NCBI GenBank assembly: GCA_029259945.1
Contig: JAJDEF010000028.1
Coordinates: 60,573 to 124,572, forward strand
From: Planctomycetota bacterium
Lineage (GTDB): Bacteria > Planctomycetota > Planctomycetia > Pirellulales > Lacipirellulaceae
Length of the DNA stretch: 64,000 nt
Reading direction: 5' to 3'
How positions within the stretch are numbered: position 1 is the stretch's first letter; every line of letters begins with the position of its first letter. A program made the translations under genes and the position numbers. A model generated the notes under the pieces. That model had not been told where the DNA came from. It was given only the letters and a program-made list of their open reading frames with translations, and made no database searches. Of this stretch, positions 53,287 to 64,000 are shown in pieces.

Positions 53287-54966
53287 ATGTCTTCTTTCTT
53301 AAACTCTCGTTCCCGAAGTTTTCGCGGGCTGTGCTGGTTGATGACATTGGTCATGGCAACAGCACCCTCCGTAGCAATCCGTGCAGAGCAAGCCAATCAG
53401 CAATCGCCCACGGCGGGTGAATCAAGCTATGTATTATCGTACGCCTCGGCTATCGGAGTTCTCCGGCCCAGGCAATTGCTGACTTCTGAGGCGATGCAGA
53501 TGATGCCCATCGAAGTCGTCAGCGCTGCTGGGCAACAGTACCTTGGGTTCGACCCGGTGGATATCAAACAAATCGTCATCTCGGCTTCGCCTTCCAACCT
53601 GTACTCGGCCATCGTGGAATTTACCCAGCCGATCGACTTGGCTGAGCTTTCTGACGAAATCACCGGCCACACCACGCCTGCCGAACTCAACGGCAAGCCC
53701 TATCTCAAGAGCCAGCAACCCTTCCTGCCAAGTTTTGCCGCGGTCGCCGAAACCAAGCTGCTACTCGCACCCGATGCCACCCTGCAACAATTACTGCGCA
53801 ATAAAGAGGCCCCGAAAGGCGCCTTAATCAAACGGTTGGCCACCATCGGCAGCCGTGACGACCTGTTTATCTCGGTCGACCTTGAAAACCTACGCCCGTT
53901 GATCCAAATGGGTTTATCACAGGCAGTTAATAACGTGCCTGCGGAGTACCAGCTATTTTTTGAATTGCCCGATTATTTGAAACGTGTCGAACTGCGAGGA
54001 AGTCTTTCTGGCGCAGGCCCCTGGGAACTCACAGCCGATGCCAACAACAGCGACGATGCAGATCGAGTATCGAAACTCATCGAGGAGGCCATCGGCCTCT
54101 ACAGCTTTACCGCCGCCGAGTCGGCTGCTTCACTGCTTGCCAATAACGATCCTGTCGTGCAGGCGATGGGGCGGTATCAGCAGCGAATGACACCGATATG
54201 GGCAGAGGGGCTGACGCCAAAACGCGATGGTGAGCGTTTTACGCTATTCCACTCAGATGAGGTTGATGAGAATAGCAGCCAATTAACAAACATTGCCATT
54301 GCCGGAGTCTTGGTGGCAATGTTGCTCCCCGCCGTGCAAGCATCCCGTGAGGCTGCCCGGAGAAGTATGTCGCAGAACAACATTAAAAATATCCTGTTGG
54401 CGTTGCTAAATTACGATTCTTCTTATGGGAAATTTCCAGCACATGCTAATTACTCAGCCGATGGCAAACCGTTATTGAGTTGGCGGGTTCATATTCTTCC
54501 ATTCCTGGAGGAACAAAAGCTATACGAACAGTTTCGCCTCGATGAACCCTGGGATAGCGAACACAATCAAAAATTGATCTCGCAAATGCCTGAAGTATTT
54601 TTGGACCCCAGTTCCAATCGAAACACCGCAGAAGGAAAAACCCATTACTTGGGAGTGAAAGGCGATGGGCTTGCTTTTGACGGATCGGAAAAAGGACGGC
54701 GCATTGCCAACTTTCGTGACGGCACATCCAACACGATTATGATCCTCCAAGTCAACAACCAACGGGCTGCTACTTGGACCCAGCCCGATGATTGGGAATT
54801 GGATCCCAAAAACACTTTGAAGGGTCTTGCAGGCTCAATGCACCCTGGAATCTTTTTGGCAGGCTTTGCCGATGCGCACGTAACATTCATCGAAGAGAAG
54901 ATCGACCCGAAAGTCTTTAAGCACATGTTAACCATCGCCGGCGGAGAAGTGGTGATCTTGGACTAG
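53287..54966 (+). CDS. Secreted two-part protein with C-terminal DUF1559 domain
   Basis: 559 residues from the ATG at 53287 (AAAGG nine bases upstream). A signal peptide (about 1-35) is followed by about 300 residues like the secreted unknowns of this phylum (YASAIGVLRPRQLLTSEA). At about 333-355 comes IAIAGVLVAMLLPAVQASRE, the hydrophobic part of a planctomycete prepilin, and then the DUF1559 pattern (AARRSMSQNNIKNILLALLNYDSSYGKFP ... LSWRVHILPFLEEQ ... FADAHVTFI), shown here in short parts. DUF1559 proteins normally start with the pilin motif; here it is internal. Confidence 0.8.
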   Translation: MSSFLNSRSRSFRGLCWLMTLVMATAPSVAIRAEQANQQSPTAGESSYVLSYASAIGVLRPRQLLTSEAMQMMPIEVVSAAGQQYLGFDPVDIKQIVISASPSNLYSAIVEFTQPIDLAELSDEITGHTTPAELNGKPYLKSQQPFLPSFAAVAETKLLLAPDATLQQLLRNKEAPKGALIKRLATIGSRDDLFISVDLENLRPLIQMGLSQAVNNVPAEYQLFFELPDYLKRVELRGSLSGAGPWELTADANNSDDADRVSKLIEEAIGLYSFTAAESAASLLANNDPVVQAMGRYQQRMTPIWAEGLTPKRDGERFTLFHSDEVDENSSQLTNIAIAGVLVAMLLPAVQASREAARRSMSQNNIKNILLALLNYDSSYGKFPAHANYSADGKPLLSWRVHILPFLEEQKLYEQFRLDEPWDSEHNQKLISQMPEVFLDPSSNRNTAEGKTHYLGVKGDGLAFDGSEKGRRIANFRDGTSNTIMILQVNNQRAATWTQPDDWELDPKNTLKGLAGSMHPGIFLAGFADAHVTFIEEKIDPKVFKHMLTIAGGEVVILD

Positions 54967-55075
54967 CGTGGGGAAACGATTCCATTTAACTGCTAGGCCT
55001 TGCCCACAACACTTCAATATGGGCATAATCGCCCTTTCCATTCGTTTTGTATGACCGCACTGGGGACAGTAACCC

Positions 55076-55103
55076 TGACCCCTGACCCCTGACCCCTGAC
55101 CCC
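55076..55103. repeat. Tandem heptamer TGACCCC x4
   Basis: Four exact copies of TGACCCC follow each other, just upstream of the PfkB gene start. A looser run (CTAACCCCTAC) occurs near 46.1 kb. This is simple-sequence DNA and its function is unknown. Confidence 0.85.
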
Positions 55104-55107
55104 TACT

Positions 55108-56010
55108 ATGCCCCTACTCGTTGTCGGCTCGGTTGCCATTGATAGCGTCGAAACTCCTCAAGAGCGTCGAGACAATATGCTCGGCGGGTCGGCGACCCAT
55201 TTTTCGTACGCAGCAAGTTTTTTTACCAGCACACGTTTGGTGGGAGTTGTCGGGGCCGATTGGCCGGAAGAACACACCCGCCTGCTGAATGATCGGGGGA
55301 TCGACACTTCGGGACTCCAAACCGTCTCCGACGGAAAAACATTTACCTGGACCGGTCGTTATCACGACAACATGAACGATCGCGACACGTTGGATGTTCA
55401 ACTCAACGTGTTCGGCGAATTCGATCCTGTGTTGCCAGAATCGTATCGGCAAGCCAAGTTTGTGTTTCTAGCCAACGGGGTACCGGCAGTCCAAGCCAAG
55501 GTGCTAGAGCAAGTTCCTGGCCGCAAGTTGGCGGTGGCCGACACGATGGACTTGTGGATTAACACTGCGAGAGGAGATCTCGACCAACTGATGAAGCAGT
55601 TGGACGGTTTGGTGCTGAACGACAGCGAGGCAAAGTTGCTAACCGGCACCGAAAACTTAGTTCTCGCCGGCCACAAAGTTCGAGAAATGGGCCCCAAGTT
55701 TGTGGTCATCAAAAAAGGCGAACATGGGGCCATGTTCTTTAGCGAACATGAAACCTACGTGCTGCCCGCGTTTCCCACCGAGCAAGTAATCGACCCCACA
55801 GGTGCTGGTGACAGTTTTGCCGGCGGCATGATGGGCTATCTGGCTGAGCAAGATAACTTTGAGCCAAAAACACTCAAAACGGCCCTGGCCTACGGAACAC
55901 TTGTCGCCAGTTTCAATGTCGAGGGTTTTGGCTTAGAACGGATGAAACAGCTTTCTCGCGACGACATCGAGAAGCGAATGATTGCCTACCGTAAAATGCT
56001 GAGCTTCTAG
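55108..56010 (+). CDS. PfkB-family sugar or nucleoside kinase
   Basis: 300 residues of the ribokinase fold. GGSATHFSYAA, VGVVGAD and, near the C-terminus, DPTGAGDSFAGGMMGYLA (anion hole and catalytic Asp in GAGD) are the family marks. The substrate (ribose, fructose, adenosine or other) cannot be decided. thpR follows after ten bases. A tandem heptamer sits immediately upstream, and the ribosome site is weak. Confidence 0.9.
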   Translation: MPLLVVGSVAIDSVETPQERRDNMLGGSATHFSYAASFFTSTRLVGVVGADWPEEHTRLLNDRGIDTSGLQTVSDGKTFTWTGRYHDNMNDRDTLDVQLNVFGEFDPVLPESYRQAKFVFLANGVPAVQAKVLEQVPGRKLAVADTMDLWINTARGDLDQLMKQLDGLVLNDSEAKLLTGTENLVLAGHKVREMGPKFVVIKKGEHGAMFFSEHETYVLPAFPTEQVIDPTGAGDSFAGGMMGYLAEQDNFEPKTLKTALAYGTLVASFNVEGFGLERMKQLSRDDIEKRMIAYRKMLSF

Positions 56011-56020
56011 GCCTATCTTC

Positions 56021-56599
56021 ATGTCCAAAACTCGCACTTTTGTTGCCATTGCAGCTTCTTCAGAGATACGCAGTCGCGCCAAGGCTGCGATCTCTCAACT
56101 GCGATCTTCAGACGACCACATGAAATGGGTTGATCTTGAGAATATGCACTGGACATTGCAATTCTTAGGTGACGTCGGCGATGTCGAAGTCGCGGAGGTG
56201 TGCCATCGGGTTGCGCAGATTGCCGAGCAACATAAGCCGTTTCCGTTAGTCGCAAGCGGGCTAGGCGCATTTCCGTCGATCGATCGACCGCGAGCAGTTT
56301 GGCTTGGGGCAGAACAGGGAGCAGACGGCCTGTGTACACTTCAAGACGCTGTGGAAGAAGGCATGGCCGACCTAGGGTTTCGAGGTGAACGGCGGCGCTA
56401 CATTCCCCATATCACGTTAGGGCGAATAGGTCGAGGCAGCCACGGCAGCGCGGAACTTTCTCAGCAAGTTGACACGATGGCAAACTTTGACGGCGGAACG
56501 ATGGTCGTCGATCAAGTCAGGGTCTATGGCAGTGAAATGGAACGAAAAGGACCAACCTATCACGTCCTTTCTCGGGCTTCACTGAGTGGCCGTGGTTAG
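56021..56599 (+). CDS. thpR: RNA 2',3'-cyclic phosphodiesterase (ThpR/LigT)
   Basis: 192 residues. The two HxTx motifs are HWTLQFLGD (His44 region) and HITLGRIGR, which form the 2H phosphoesterase active site. The family opens 2',3'-cyclic phosphates in RNA. It is ten bases behind the PfkB gene, probably in one operon. Confidence 0.92.
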   Translation: MSKTRTFVAIAASSEIRSRAKAAISQLRSSDDHMKWVDLENMHWTLQFLGDVGDVEVAEVCHRVAQIAEQHKPFPLVASGLGAFPSIDRPRAVWLGAEQGADGLCTLQDAVEEGMADLGFRGERRRYIPHITLGRIGRGSHGSAELSQQVDTMANFDGGTMVVDQVRVYGSEMERKGPTYHVLSRASLSGRG

Positions 56600-56621
56600 G
56601 GGGGCTGTAGTTAGGCTTAGG

Positions 56622-56650
56622 GCAGATTACTAAAATCTGCGGTCGCCTTT
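56622..56650 (+). terminator. Weak terminator-like hairpin after thpR
   Basis: GCAGATT (56622-56628) pairs with AATCTGC (56634-56640) around 5 bases, followed within a few bases by CCTTTTC. The T-tract is short, so the call is tentative. Confidence 0.35.
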
Positions 56651-56870
56651 TCTGTTGTAACGGCTGTGATCATCTCAATACGGTAATCACGAGGGTGGGC
56701 AACTCTCGTTCGAGTATCTTAGGCATTGGCGAGATGCAGCTTTGTTAACTACAATCGGGGTTGTTACAAGGTTGATACAGAGCAACAACGGGCAGGGCGG
56801 GCCAAAGCTGTCTTAGCCAGTTGATCGGTTATACCGTCCAGCGTTCTTATCCAAAAAATGAGTCAGCACC

Positions 56871-59636
56871 ATGACTGCTGCATCTGCAGACCGAAATTTG
56901 CTATTTGGGGTGCTGGCCGTCCAGCTTGATTTCGTCTCTCGCGAAGATTTGATTTCTGCCACGAGTCGTTGGGTGCTCGACAAGCAGCAGCCATTGAGCG
57001 ATGTGTTCGTGCAGCAGGGGATGATTAGCAGCGAAGAATCTCAACTGCTAGGCAGCCTTGTCGATAAACACCTCAAGCGCAATGGTGGCGACCCGAAGAA
57101 GAGCTTGCACTCGATCGAAGCTTTCGAAGCAATTCGTTCGACATTAGGAAACTTGGACGATGCGGATCTACGCGCCACGATCGAGTACGAGACGCTCGGC
57201 ACCCCCTCGGCTGACCCTTACAGCACCCAGGGCACAACGCACAGCGAATCGGCGGATGCAAAAAATCGATTTACGATCCTTCGCCTTCACCAAAAGGGGG
57301 GGCTGGGCAGTGTTTCCATTGCCTTGGATGAGGAGCTAAATCGAGAAATTGCACTGAAGGAAATTCTTCCTGCCCATGCAGACAACGAGGAAAATCGTAC
57401 CCGATTTGTCCGCGAGGCGGAAATCACCGGTGCACTCGAGCATCCTGGCATTGTGCCTGTCTACAGCCTAGGCGAATTTGCCGATGGTCGACCTTACTAC
57501 GCGATGCGATTTATCCGAGGCGCTAATCTCCAGATGGCGTTGAAAGATTATCACCGCGAAGAGATCGACCCCGCAGAGAAGCAACTTCGATTTCGACAAC
57601 TCCTGTCACGCTTTATCGACGTCTGTAATGCGATGGAATATGCCCATAGTCGGGGTGTGATCCATCGCGACTTGAAACCAGGCAACATCATGCTGGGGGA
57701 ATATGGCGAGACGCTGGTTGTCGATTGGGGATTGGCAAAGACGCTCAGTGAGGGGTTTGATACCGAAGCTTCGTTGGCTCCCCCGGTCCACCCGACGAAA
57801 CGTGCTTCGTCGACCGATACACAGGTTGGGCGAGTTGTGGGTACACCTGCGTACATGAGCCCTGAACAAGCCGCTGGCCGACTCGACGCGCTAGGCGTTT
57901 GCAGCGACATCTACAGCCTGGGGGCCACACTTTACCATTTGATCACCGGAACCGTCGCCTTCTCGGGCAACGAAGAAGAAATGCTAGGCAACGTACAGAT
58001 GGGAAGGTTTGATCGCCCACGCATGGTCAATCCTAAAGTTTCACGTGCACTCGAAGCAATTTGCCTGAAAGCGATGGCGAGGATGCCCCGAGATCGCTAT
58101 TCATCAGGACGTGAGCTGGCTGAGGATATCGAACGCTATTTGGCTGATGAAAGGGTTCTGGCCTACGAAGAGCCCTTCCCGGTCAAGGCATGGCGGTGGA
58201 CGCGTAACCATAAACCATTAGTGATTAGCACTGCGGGCGCTTTAACAGTCGCGGTGGCGGCACTATCGGTCACCGTCTTTGCGTTAAAAACGGCGAACGT
58301 GCGAGTGATCGCGTCACGCGATGAAGCAAGGCAAAGCTATGCAGAAGCCGAGCGGCAACGCGCGATCGCAGAAAAATCTCGCGGATGGGCTCGCGACACG
58401 GTGCGTGAGTACTGTGTGCTGGTTAGCGAAGAAACCTTACTAAAGCAGCCAGGGATGCACCGACTACGTGAGGAGTTACTGCAAAAAGGATTGGCCTACT
58501 ATCAGCGTTTCTTGGAAGAACGCGAAGAAGATCCCGCGTTACGCGAGGAAGTTGCCCAGGCCTATTATTTTATCGGAAGGATTACCCGCGAAATCGACTC
58601 GCCCGCTAATGCGTTGCCCTACTACGAGCGTGCTGTGGACTTACAGCGGCAGCTCTTAGATGGTTCTCCTGAGAATCATGCGCTCCGAGCCAGTTATGGT
58701 ACGACGCTCAATGCGGTTGGCGATTCGTTATTGCGATTGGGCGAAATTGACGAAGCAAAACACCTTTTCGAGCAAGCCGTCGAGGTTCGTAAGCAGGTTG
58801 CCAAAGCAAATCCGCAAGATGACGAAGCTGCCCGTACGTTGGCTAACAGTGTGATGAATTTGGGTTTCACCCATTATGTGCGGCGCGAGGTCGACGAATC
58901 GGTTTCGCTAATTAAACACGCACAAGCCATCCGCATGGCACGGGTGGCCCAGAACGCGGCTACCAATCCCAAATTGCAAAGCGACCTTGGCAAGGGATAC
59001 TATTTGCTAGCCGTGACTTCGAAAGACAGGGGCGATTTTGTAAGTTCCGAGGCAAATTTTCTCCAGGCAATCGACATCTTCTCGAAGCTCTTACGAGCTG
59101 CACCCAATAATTTGACCTATCAGCGCGACTTAGCTGCCTCGCAGCGTATGGTGGGTGATCTCAAAAGTCAGGCGAACGAACCGGCGCAAGCGATTGTGTT
59201 TTACGAAACTGCAAGGAAGTCGCTCGAACGGCTACGAATACGCAATCCGGATGTACTGGAATACTCCTCGAACCTTGCCGGGGTGTATATGAATCTAGGC
59301 CGAGAGTTGGAAGGCCAGGAAGAGTCTGAGTTAGCCCTAAAATATCGTCAGGAAGCCGTTGAAATACTTCGTGAGCTTTCTGAGCAAGCTGCGAAGGTGC
59401 CCAGCTATCGATTCGATTTGGGGATTGCCCTCCGGGCGATTGGTAATCTGCAAGCAAAGGCAGGTCACCTGGACGAGGCCCGTCGTCACCTTCAAGAGTC
59501 GAGAATGGTCTTGGCCAAAATAGTCAGCGAAAACCCCTCCAACCGGGAATACGCGGTGGAAATGGGACTTAGCGTAGATGCTCTGAGTGCTCTCGAGGCG
59601 GGCACAACCGATAATTCCGGTGACAGCTTGCCCTAA
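56871..59636 (+). CDS. Membrane Ser/Thr protein kinase with C-terminal TPR tail
   Basis: 921 residues. About 130 N-terminal residues of the planctomycete kinase lead-in (LLFGVLAVQLDFVSREDL), then a Hanks-type kinase: glycine loop KGGLGSV, Lys in ALKEI, HRDLKPGN at about 265-272, activation-loop DWG (Asp285 region) in place of DFG, then GTPAYMSPEQAAG. One membrane segment at about 448-472. The remaining 420 residues are TPR-like repeats. The DWG variant is common in this phylum. Substrates and signal unknown. The kinase would face the cytoplasm and the TPR part the other side of the membrane, or the reverse; the order of the segments favours an external TPR part. Confidence 0.93.
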   Translation: MTAASADRNLLFGVLAVQLDFVSREDLISATSRWVLDKQQPLSDVFVQQGMISSEESQLLGSLVDKHLKRNGGDPKKSLHSIEAFEAIRSTLGNLDDADLRATIEYETLGTPSADPYSTQGTTHSESADAKNRFTILRLHQKGGLGSVSIALDEELNREIALKEILPAHADNEENRTRFVREAEITGALEHPGIVPVYSLGEFADGRPYYAMRFIRGANLQMALKDYHREEIDPAEKQLRFRQLLSRFIDVCNAMEYAHSRGVIHRDLKPGNIMLGEYGETLVVDWGLAKTLSEGFDTEASLAPPVHPTKRASSTDTQVGRVVGTPAYMSPEQAAGRLDALGVCSDIYSLGATLYHLITGTVAFSGNEEEMLGNVQMGRFDRPRMVNPKVSRALEAICLKAMARMPRDRYSSGRELAEDIERYLADERVLAYEEPFPVKAWRWTRNHKPLVISTAGALTVAVAALSVTVFALKTANVRVIASRDEARQSYAEAERQRAIAEKSRGWARDTVREYCVLVSEETLLKQPGMHRLREELLQKGLAYYQRFLEEREEDPALREEVAQAYYFIGRITREIDSPANALPYYERAVDLQRQLLDGSPENHALRASYGTTLNAVGDSLLRLGEIDEAKHLFEQAVEVRKQVAKANPQDDEAARTLANSVMNLGFTHYVRREVDESVSLIKHAQAIRMARVAQNAATNPKLQSDLGKGYYLLAVTSKDRGDFVSSEANFLQAIDIFSKLLRAAPNNLTYQRDLAASQRMVGDLKSQANEPAQAIVFYETARKSLERLRIRNPDVLEYSSNLAGVYMNLGRELEGQEESELALKYRQEAVEILRELSEQAAKVPSYRFDLGIALRAIGNLQAKAGHLDEARRHLQESRMVLAKIVSENPSNREYAVEMGLSVDALSALEAGTTDNSGDSLP

Positions 59637-59700
59637 TAGTCCCCCCATCGTGCTTATTTCGATAGATTCTCCTCTTGCGGCAAATACTGAACACCGATAC

Positions 59701-59718
59701 ACTATTCGTACGTACAGT
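59701..59718. promoter_or_regulatory. Imperfect palindrome upstream of recA
   Basis: ACTATTCGTACGTACAGT pairs at 7 of 9 positions around a perfect CGTACG centre. It lies 68 bases before the recA start codon, where a LexA-type site could be expected. The planctomycete LexA motif is not known to me, so this is a weak call. Confidence 0.3.
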
Positions 59719-59785
59719 ATCCATGGAAGTCGCCGTGTCGACTTGCACACTTTCCTCAACTGGTAGATAAAAAGGGACCCGAGAT

Positions 59786-60943
59786 ATGGTGACAGCAACC
59801 AAAGAGAAACCAGGGACGGCGAGAAATAGCATGGCTAAGAAGAGTAAAGGTAAAAAAAGCACTGAAAAAGCAGCAAAATTATCCGCAGCCGAGAAATTGC
59901 TAGCAGATAGTTCTGATTTGCGTCATACGGTTGCTGCAATTGAAAAACAGTTTGGCGAAGGGTCGATCATGCCGCTGGGCACCGATCAAATTCGCCGCAT
60001 CGAGGGAATACCGACAGGCAGTTTGTCGCTCGACATCGCTTTAGGCGGCCAAGGCATTCCTTGCGGCCGAATCATCGAGGTCTATGGTCCCGAATCGAGC
60101 GGTAAGACCACCCTGGCTCTGCATGTCATCGCAGAAGCTCAAAAGAAGGGGGGTATTGCCGCCTTTATCGATGCCGAGCACGCCCTCGACCCCAGTTGGG
60201 CGAAGAAGCTTGGTGTCGATCTAGAGACCCTCCTTGTCAGTCAGCCGGGCCACGGTGAAGAGGCGATGCAAATCACTGAAATGTTGGTGAAGAGCAACGC
60301 TGTCGATGTCATCGTGATCGACTCGGTTGCCGCACTGGTGCCGAAAAAAGAGCTAGATGGAGAGATTGGTGACTCGCATGTGGGTTTGCAGGCAAGGCTG
60401 ATGAGCCAAACGATGCGAAAGCTCACCGGAGCCATCGCTAAGTCGAAAACCTCCGTGATCTTTATCAACCAGATACGCGAGAAAATTGGCGTGATGTTTG
60501 GCAGCCCCGAGACGACTCCCGGTGGACGAGCGTTGAAATTCTACTCCTCCTGCCGAATCGACGTCCGTCGCATTGGGCAGTTGAAGGATGGCGATGAAGT
60601 GGTGGGGCAGCGAGTACGGGCTAAGGTGGTGAAAAACAAGGTCGCTCCGCCGTTCCGTATTGCCGAATTCGACATGATGCATACAAATGGCATTAGCTAT
60701 GAGGGGGATATTTTAGACCTTGGTGCCGAGCAGAAAATTGTGACGCGTACAGGCGCTTGGTTCCGCTACGGAGAGATGCAGCTTGGCCAAGGCAAGGAAA
60801 AATCTCGACTATTCCTTAAGGAAAATCCTGAAATCACAGAAGAAATCAAGCAGAAAGTGATGAAGGCAGGGGGCTTCGATGACTTGCTTACTGGTTCGAC
60901 TAGCAATGGATTGGATAGCAGTGATGCGAAAGACAAGGAGTAG
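59786..60943 (+). CDS. recA: Recombinase A
   Basis: Strand-exchange ATPase of homologous recombination and SOS induction. 385 residues with a Lys-rich N-terminal extension of about 30 ([15 protein letters not shown], then KKSKGKKS). Walker [10 protein letters not shown] at 101-109, Walker [12 protein letters not shown]1 ([12 protein letters not shown]) and L2 ([10 protein letters not shown]) loops are intact. GGGA lies eight bases before the ATG at 59786; an internal ATG at 59831 is weaker. Confidence 0.97.
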   Translation: MVTATKEKPGTARNSMAKKSKGKKSTEKAAKLSAAEKLLADSSDLRHTVAAIEKQFGEGSIMPLGTDQIRRIEGIPTGSLSLDIALGGQGIPCGRIIEVYGPESSGKTTLALHVIAEAQKKGGIAAFIDAEHALDPSWAKKLGVDLETLLVSQPGHGEEAMQITEMLVKSNAVDVIVIDSVAALVPKKELDGEIGDSHVGLQARLMSQTMRKLTGAIAKSKTSVIFINQIREKIGVMFGSPETTPGGRALKFYSSCRIDVRRIGQLKDGDEVVGQRVRAKVVKNKVAPPFRIAEFDMMHTNGISYEGDILDLGAEQKIVTRTGAWFRYGEMQLGQGKEKSRLFLKENPEITEEIKQKVMKAGGFDDLLTGSTSNGLDSSDAKDKE

Positions 60944-60983
60944 CTTCGAGCCTTCGTCAATAATCGCTGACGGCAAGGACAGG

Positions 60984-61667
60984 CTACCGTGCGGGTGGTA
61001 GTTCGCTTTCATCAGCCTCACCATGTTCGCTCGATTGCCAGAGGTGGCCAGTTGCTGGTTCGAAAGCAGTGAGCCAGCCCCCGCCGTAGCAATAGGTGTC
61101 GATACAAACGAGGTGCCCCAGATTGACCGTCTTTCCCTGCTTATTTGAGGTGTGGCCAACAACAGCAATCTTGCCTGAGGTATGAGGCTTAGGCTGGAAA
61201 TACCGAAGTGAGCGCCAACGCATCTGATCCCAGGGCTGATCTATAAAACGTCTTTCAGGTAGGTAGTTGCCGTGGGCGAAGAAATGCGATTCGATCTCGT
61301 GGTAGTCCCCCCAGCTACGAACGAACTCGAGATGCGCTTCGGGAATAGCAGAAACAACGGCATCTTTGCCGTATGAGTCGAGCGTCTCGGCCCCGCCATG
61401 AATGAGCCAGTCTTGGAGCGGCATCCGCTTGTCGACAACGTCTAGCAGCATTTGCTCGTGGTTGCCCAGCAGGGGAACTAGCTGACATTGCTGCTGAATA
61501 GCCAACAATTGCTCGATCACTCCGTGGCTATCAGGGCCGCGGTCGATCGCATCGCCAAGCATCACAAGCGTATCGTCAGCGCACGGCTCCAGCATGGCGA
61601 GCAAGGTTTGCAGCGATTCGCAGCAGCCGTGGATATCTCCGATTGCAATAGTTCGCCCGTCGGACAT
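60984..61667 (-). CDS. PPP-type metallophosphatase
   Basis: 227 residues. GDIHGC, GDAIDRGPDS and GNHEQML are the metal ligands of the PPP superfamily (bacterial Ser/Thr phosphatases, PrpE, ApaH). It could be a protein phosphatase or a diadenosine tetraphosphatase. Convergent with recA, and divergent from thiC over about 260 bases. Confidence 0.88.
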   Translation of the reverse strand: MSDGRTIAIGDIHGCCESLQTLLAMLEPCADDTLVMLGDAIDRGPDSHGVIEQLLAIQQQCQLVPLLGNHEQMLLDVVDKRMPLQDWLIHGGAETLDSYGKDAVVSAIPEAHLEFVRSWGDYHEIESHFFAHGNYLPERRFIDQPWDQMRWRSLRYFQPKPHTSGKIAVVGHTSNKQGKTVNLGHLVCIDTYCYGGGWLTAFEPATGHLWQSSEHGEADESELPPAR

Positions 61668-61846
61668 GGGTTCTTCTCTTAGACAGACGATAGAGACTGC
61701 AAAGGTTGTAGATTATTGTCGCGGCTGGGTGCGCGAGGATCAACGGTGATAGGCGCGATGATGTTTGAGAATTTATGCCGTTGATTGACAATCCTTGCAG
61801 CAAATCGATAGGATAGGCTCATCGGAAGTGGCTTGAAATTGCGTGA

Positions 61847-63289
<1,443 letters not shown>

Positions 63290-63349
63290 ATTTAATCGTT
63301 GCCGCCTACCAGCACCACCTGCCTTTCCCATTGATGATAGTGAATCACC

Positions 63350-63742
63350 ATGAAGCTTTTTTCGATCCTAACTGCAGCGTTAGTACTAGTGACCGGTTGC
63401 CAAAATGAGCAAACTGCCGTCCCCGAAGCTTCGACAGGGGTTGAGGCAACACTTGTCGCCTTTAATACGGTGGGGGCTCCCACGGCTTCGCTTTATGTAC
63501 CCGAAATGTTCTGCGAGCAATCTTGTGTGGTGAAGGTGAAGCAGATACTCGCCGAACAGACGGGCGTGAAGGAAGTGAAAGTCGATTTTGAAACGAAAGT
63601 GGCGACGGTAGCGATTGATGAAACAGAATTTAATGCGGAAGCCGCGATTGCAGCCTTGGTTGACTACCAATTCACCGATTCGAAACTTGTCGTTCACCAA
63701 GACATCTCTGAAGCCGCCCCTTTGAATGTGCCTCTCAATTAG
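63350..63742 (+). CDS. HMA-domain lipoprotein
   Basis: 130 residues. Lipoprotein signal with lipobox LVTGC (Cys17). The rest is a heavy-metal-associated domain (SLYVPEMFCEQSCVVKVKQIL, then VKEVKVDFETKVATVAID). The metal-site cysteines are spaced CxxxC (CEQSC), not the usual CxxC. A periplasmic or outer-surface copper- or zinc-binding role is likely, though the changed spacing may lower metal binding. Confidence 0.78.
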   Translation: MKLFSILTAALVLVTGCQNEQTAVPEASTGVEATLVAFNTVGAPTASLYVPEMFCEQSCVVKVKQILAEQTGVKEVKVDFETKVATVAIDETEFNAEAAIAALVDYQFTDSKLVVHQDISEAAPLNVPLN

Positions 63743-63772
63743 CAGAATACTTTCTGCGTTCGCTACCGAAGG

Positions 63773-64000
63773 CTAGGTGTCTGCTCCGTTGTTGCTGAGC
63801 GTTTCTGTTTTGGGGTGATAGAACAGAACAATTGGTAAACAGAGTGTGGCGATGTATAAGAACATGGTGCAGCGAGGCCAATTGAAGGCTTCGGTAAGCG
63901 AGTTCAGCATGCTGTATAGTACGCCTGAGATGGCAATTCCTACCCAGTTGGCTTGATTCATCACGGCAATCATCCGGCCTTTCTTGTCGCTTGGTGGTCG
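63773..64000 (-). CDS. MFS-type transporter, partial (C-terminal part)
   Basis: The frame runs off the window end without a stop, so the gene continues upstream; 75 residues are visible. DKKGRMIAVMNQANWVGIAISGVLY followed by a second membrane segment (MFLYIATLCLPIVLFY) fits the C-terminal half of a major-facilitator protein, similar to lysophospholipid (LplT-like) transporters, but the fragment is too short to be sure. Confidence 0.6.
   Translation of the reverse strand, partial: RPPSDKKGRMIAVMNQANWVGIAISGVLYSMLNSLTEAFNWPRCTMFLYIATLCLPIVLFYHPKTETLSNNGADT

Overview
The window looks like a chromosomal segment from a planctomycete, probably of the Pirellulales type. I infer this from gene families alone, with no database search. 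The evidence is a DUF1559 protein, a membrane Ser/Thr kinase with a C-terminal TPR tail and a DWG motif, an ABC permease fused to a CPBP protease, a short second SecA, the futalosine menaquinone pathway (mqnA, mqnC), many secreted proteins of unknown function, and intergenic DNA full of long palindromes. I saw no rRNA, tRNA, CRISPR array, insertion sequence or prophage.

Layout. 0-8.8 kb: a large secreted glycoside-hydrolase-like protein, tRNA-dihydrouridine synthase, queG, a small secreted protein, a palindrome cluster and a lipoprotein. 8.8-15.6 kb: a short SecA, a ParD/ParE-type toxin-antitoxin pair, an FdhF/YdeP-type molybdoenzyme, aroA and a small zinc-ribbon protein. 15.8-27.3 kb: secreted and membrane unknowns, an ABC export pair, mqnA-mqnC, a NatA-type ATPase with a permease-CPBP fusion, and an amidohydrolase. 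27.3-32.1 kb, minus strand: a secreted unknown, a hemolysin III family protein and transketolase. 32.1-33.7 kb is mostly non-coding and repeat-rich. 33.7-37.1 kb is a Rieske / cytochrome b / octaheme cytochrome c operon. 37.1-46.0 kb: a phosphoesterase, a nitroreductase, an STN-like protein, a TPR protein, a LuxR-type HTH protein, and a GntR-ABC operon with a visible operator. 46.1-51.3 kb: a lipase-like lipoprotein, a Na/Pi cotransporter, a PrsW-type protease and two YbjQ-type proteins. 51.4-64 kb: glnS, a DUF1559 protein, a PfkB kinase, thpR, a Ser/Thr kinase, recA, a phosphatase, thiC, an HMA-domain lipoprotein, and an MFS fragment that runs off the end.

How genes may work together. MqnA and MqnC make menaquinone intermediates, and the amidohydrolase downstream could be the missing deaminase. 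Menaquinol would be the natural donor to the Rieske/cytochrome b pair. That operon has no cytochrome c1 gene; an eight-heme HAO-like cytochrome sits in its place. Upstream of it lies an array of inverted GGACAAAA half-sites. I regard this respiratory locus as the most promising unusual system here. The second theme is several families of dispersed palindromes between genes, one of which conserves its loop as well as its arms.
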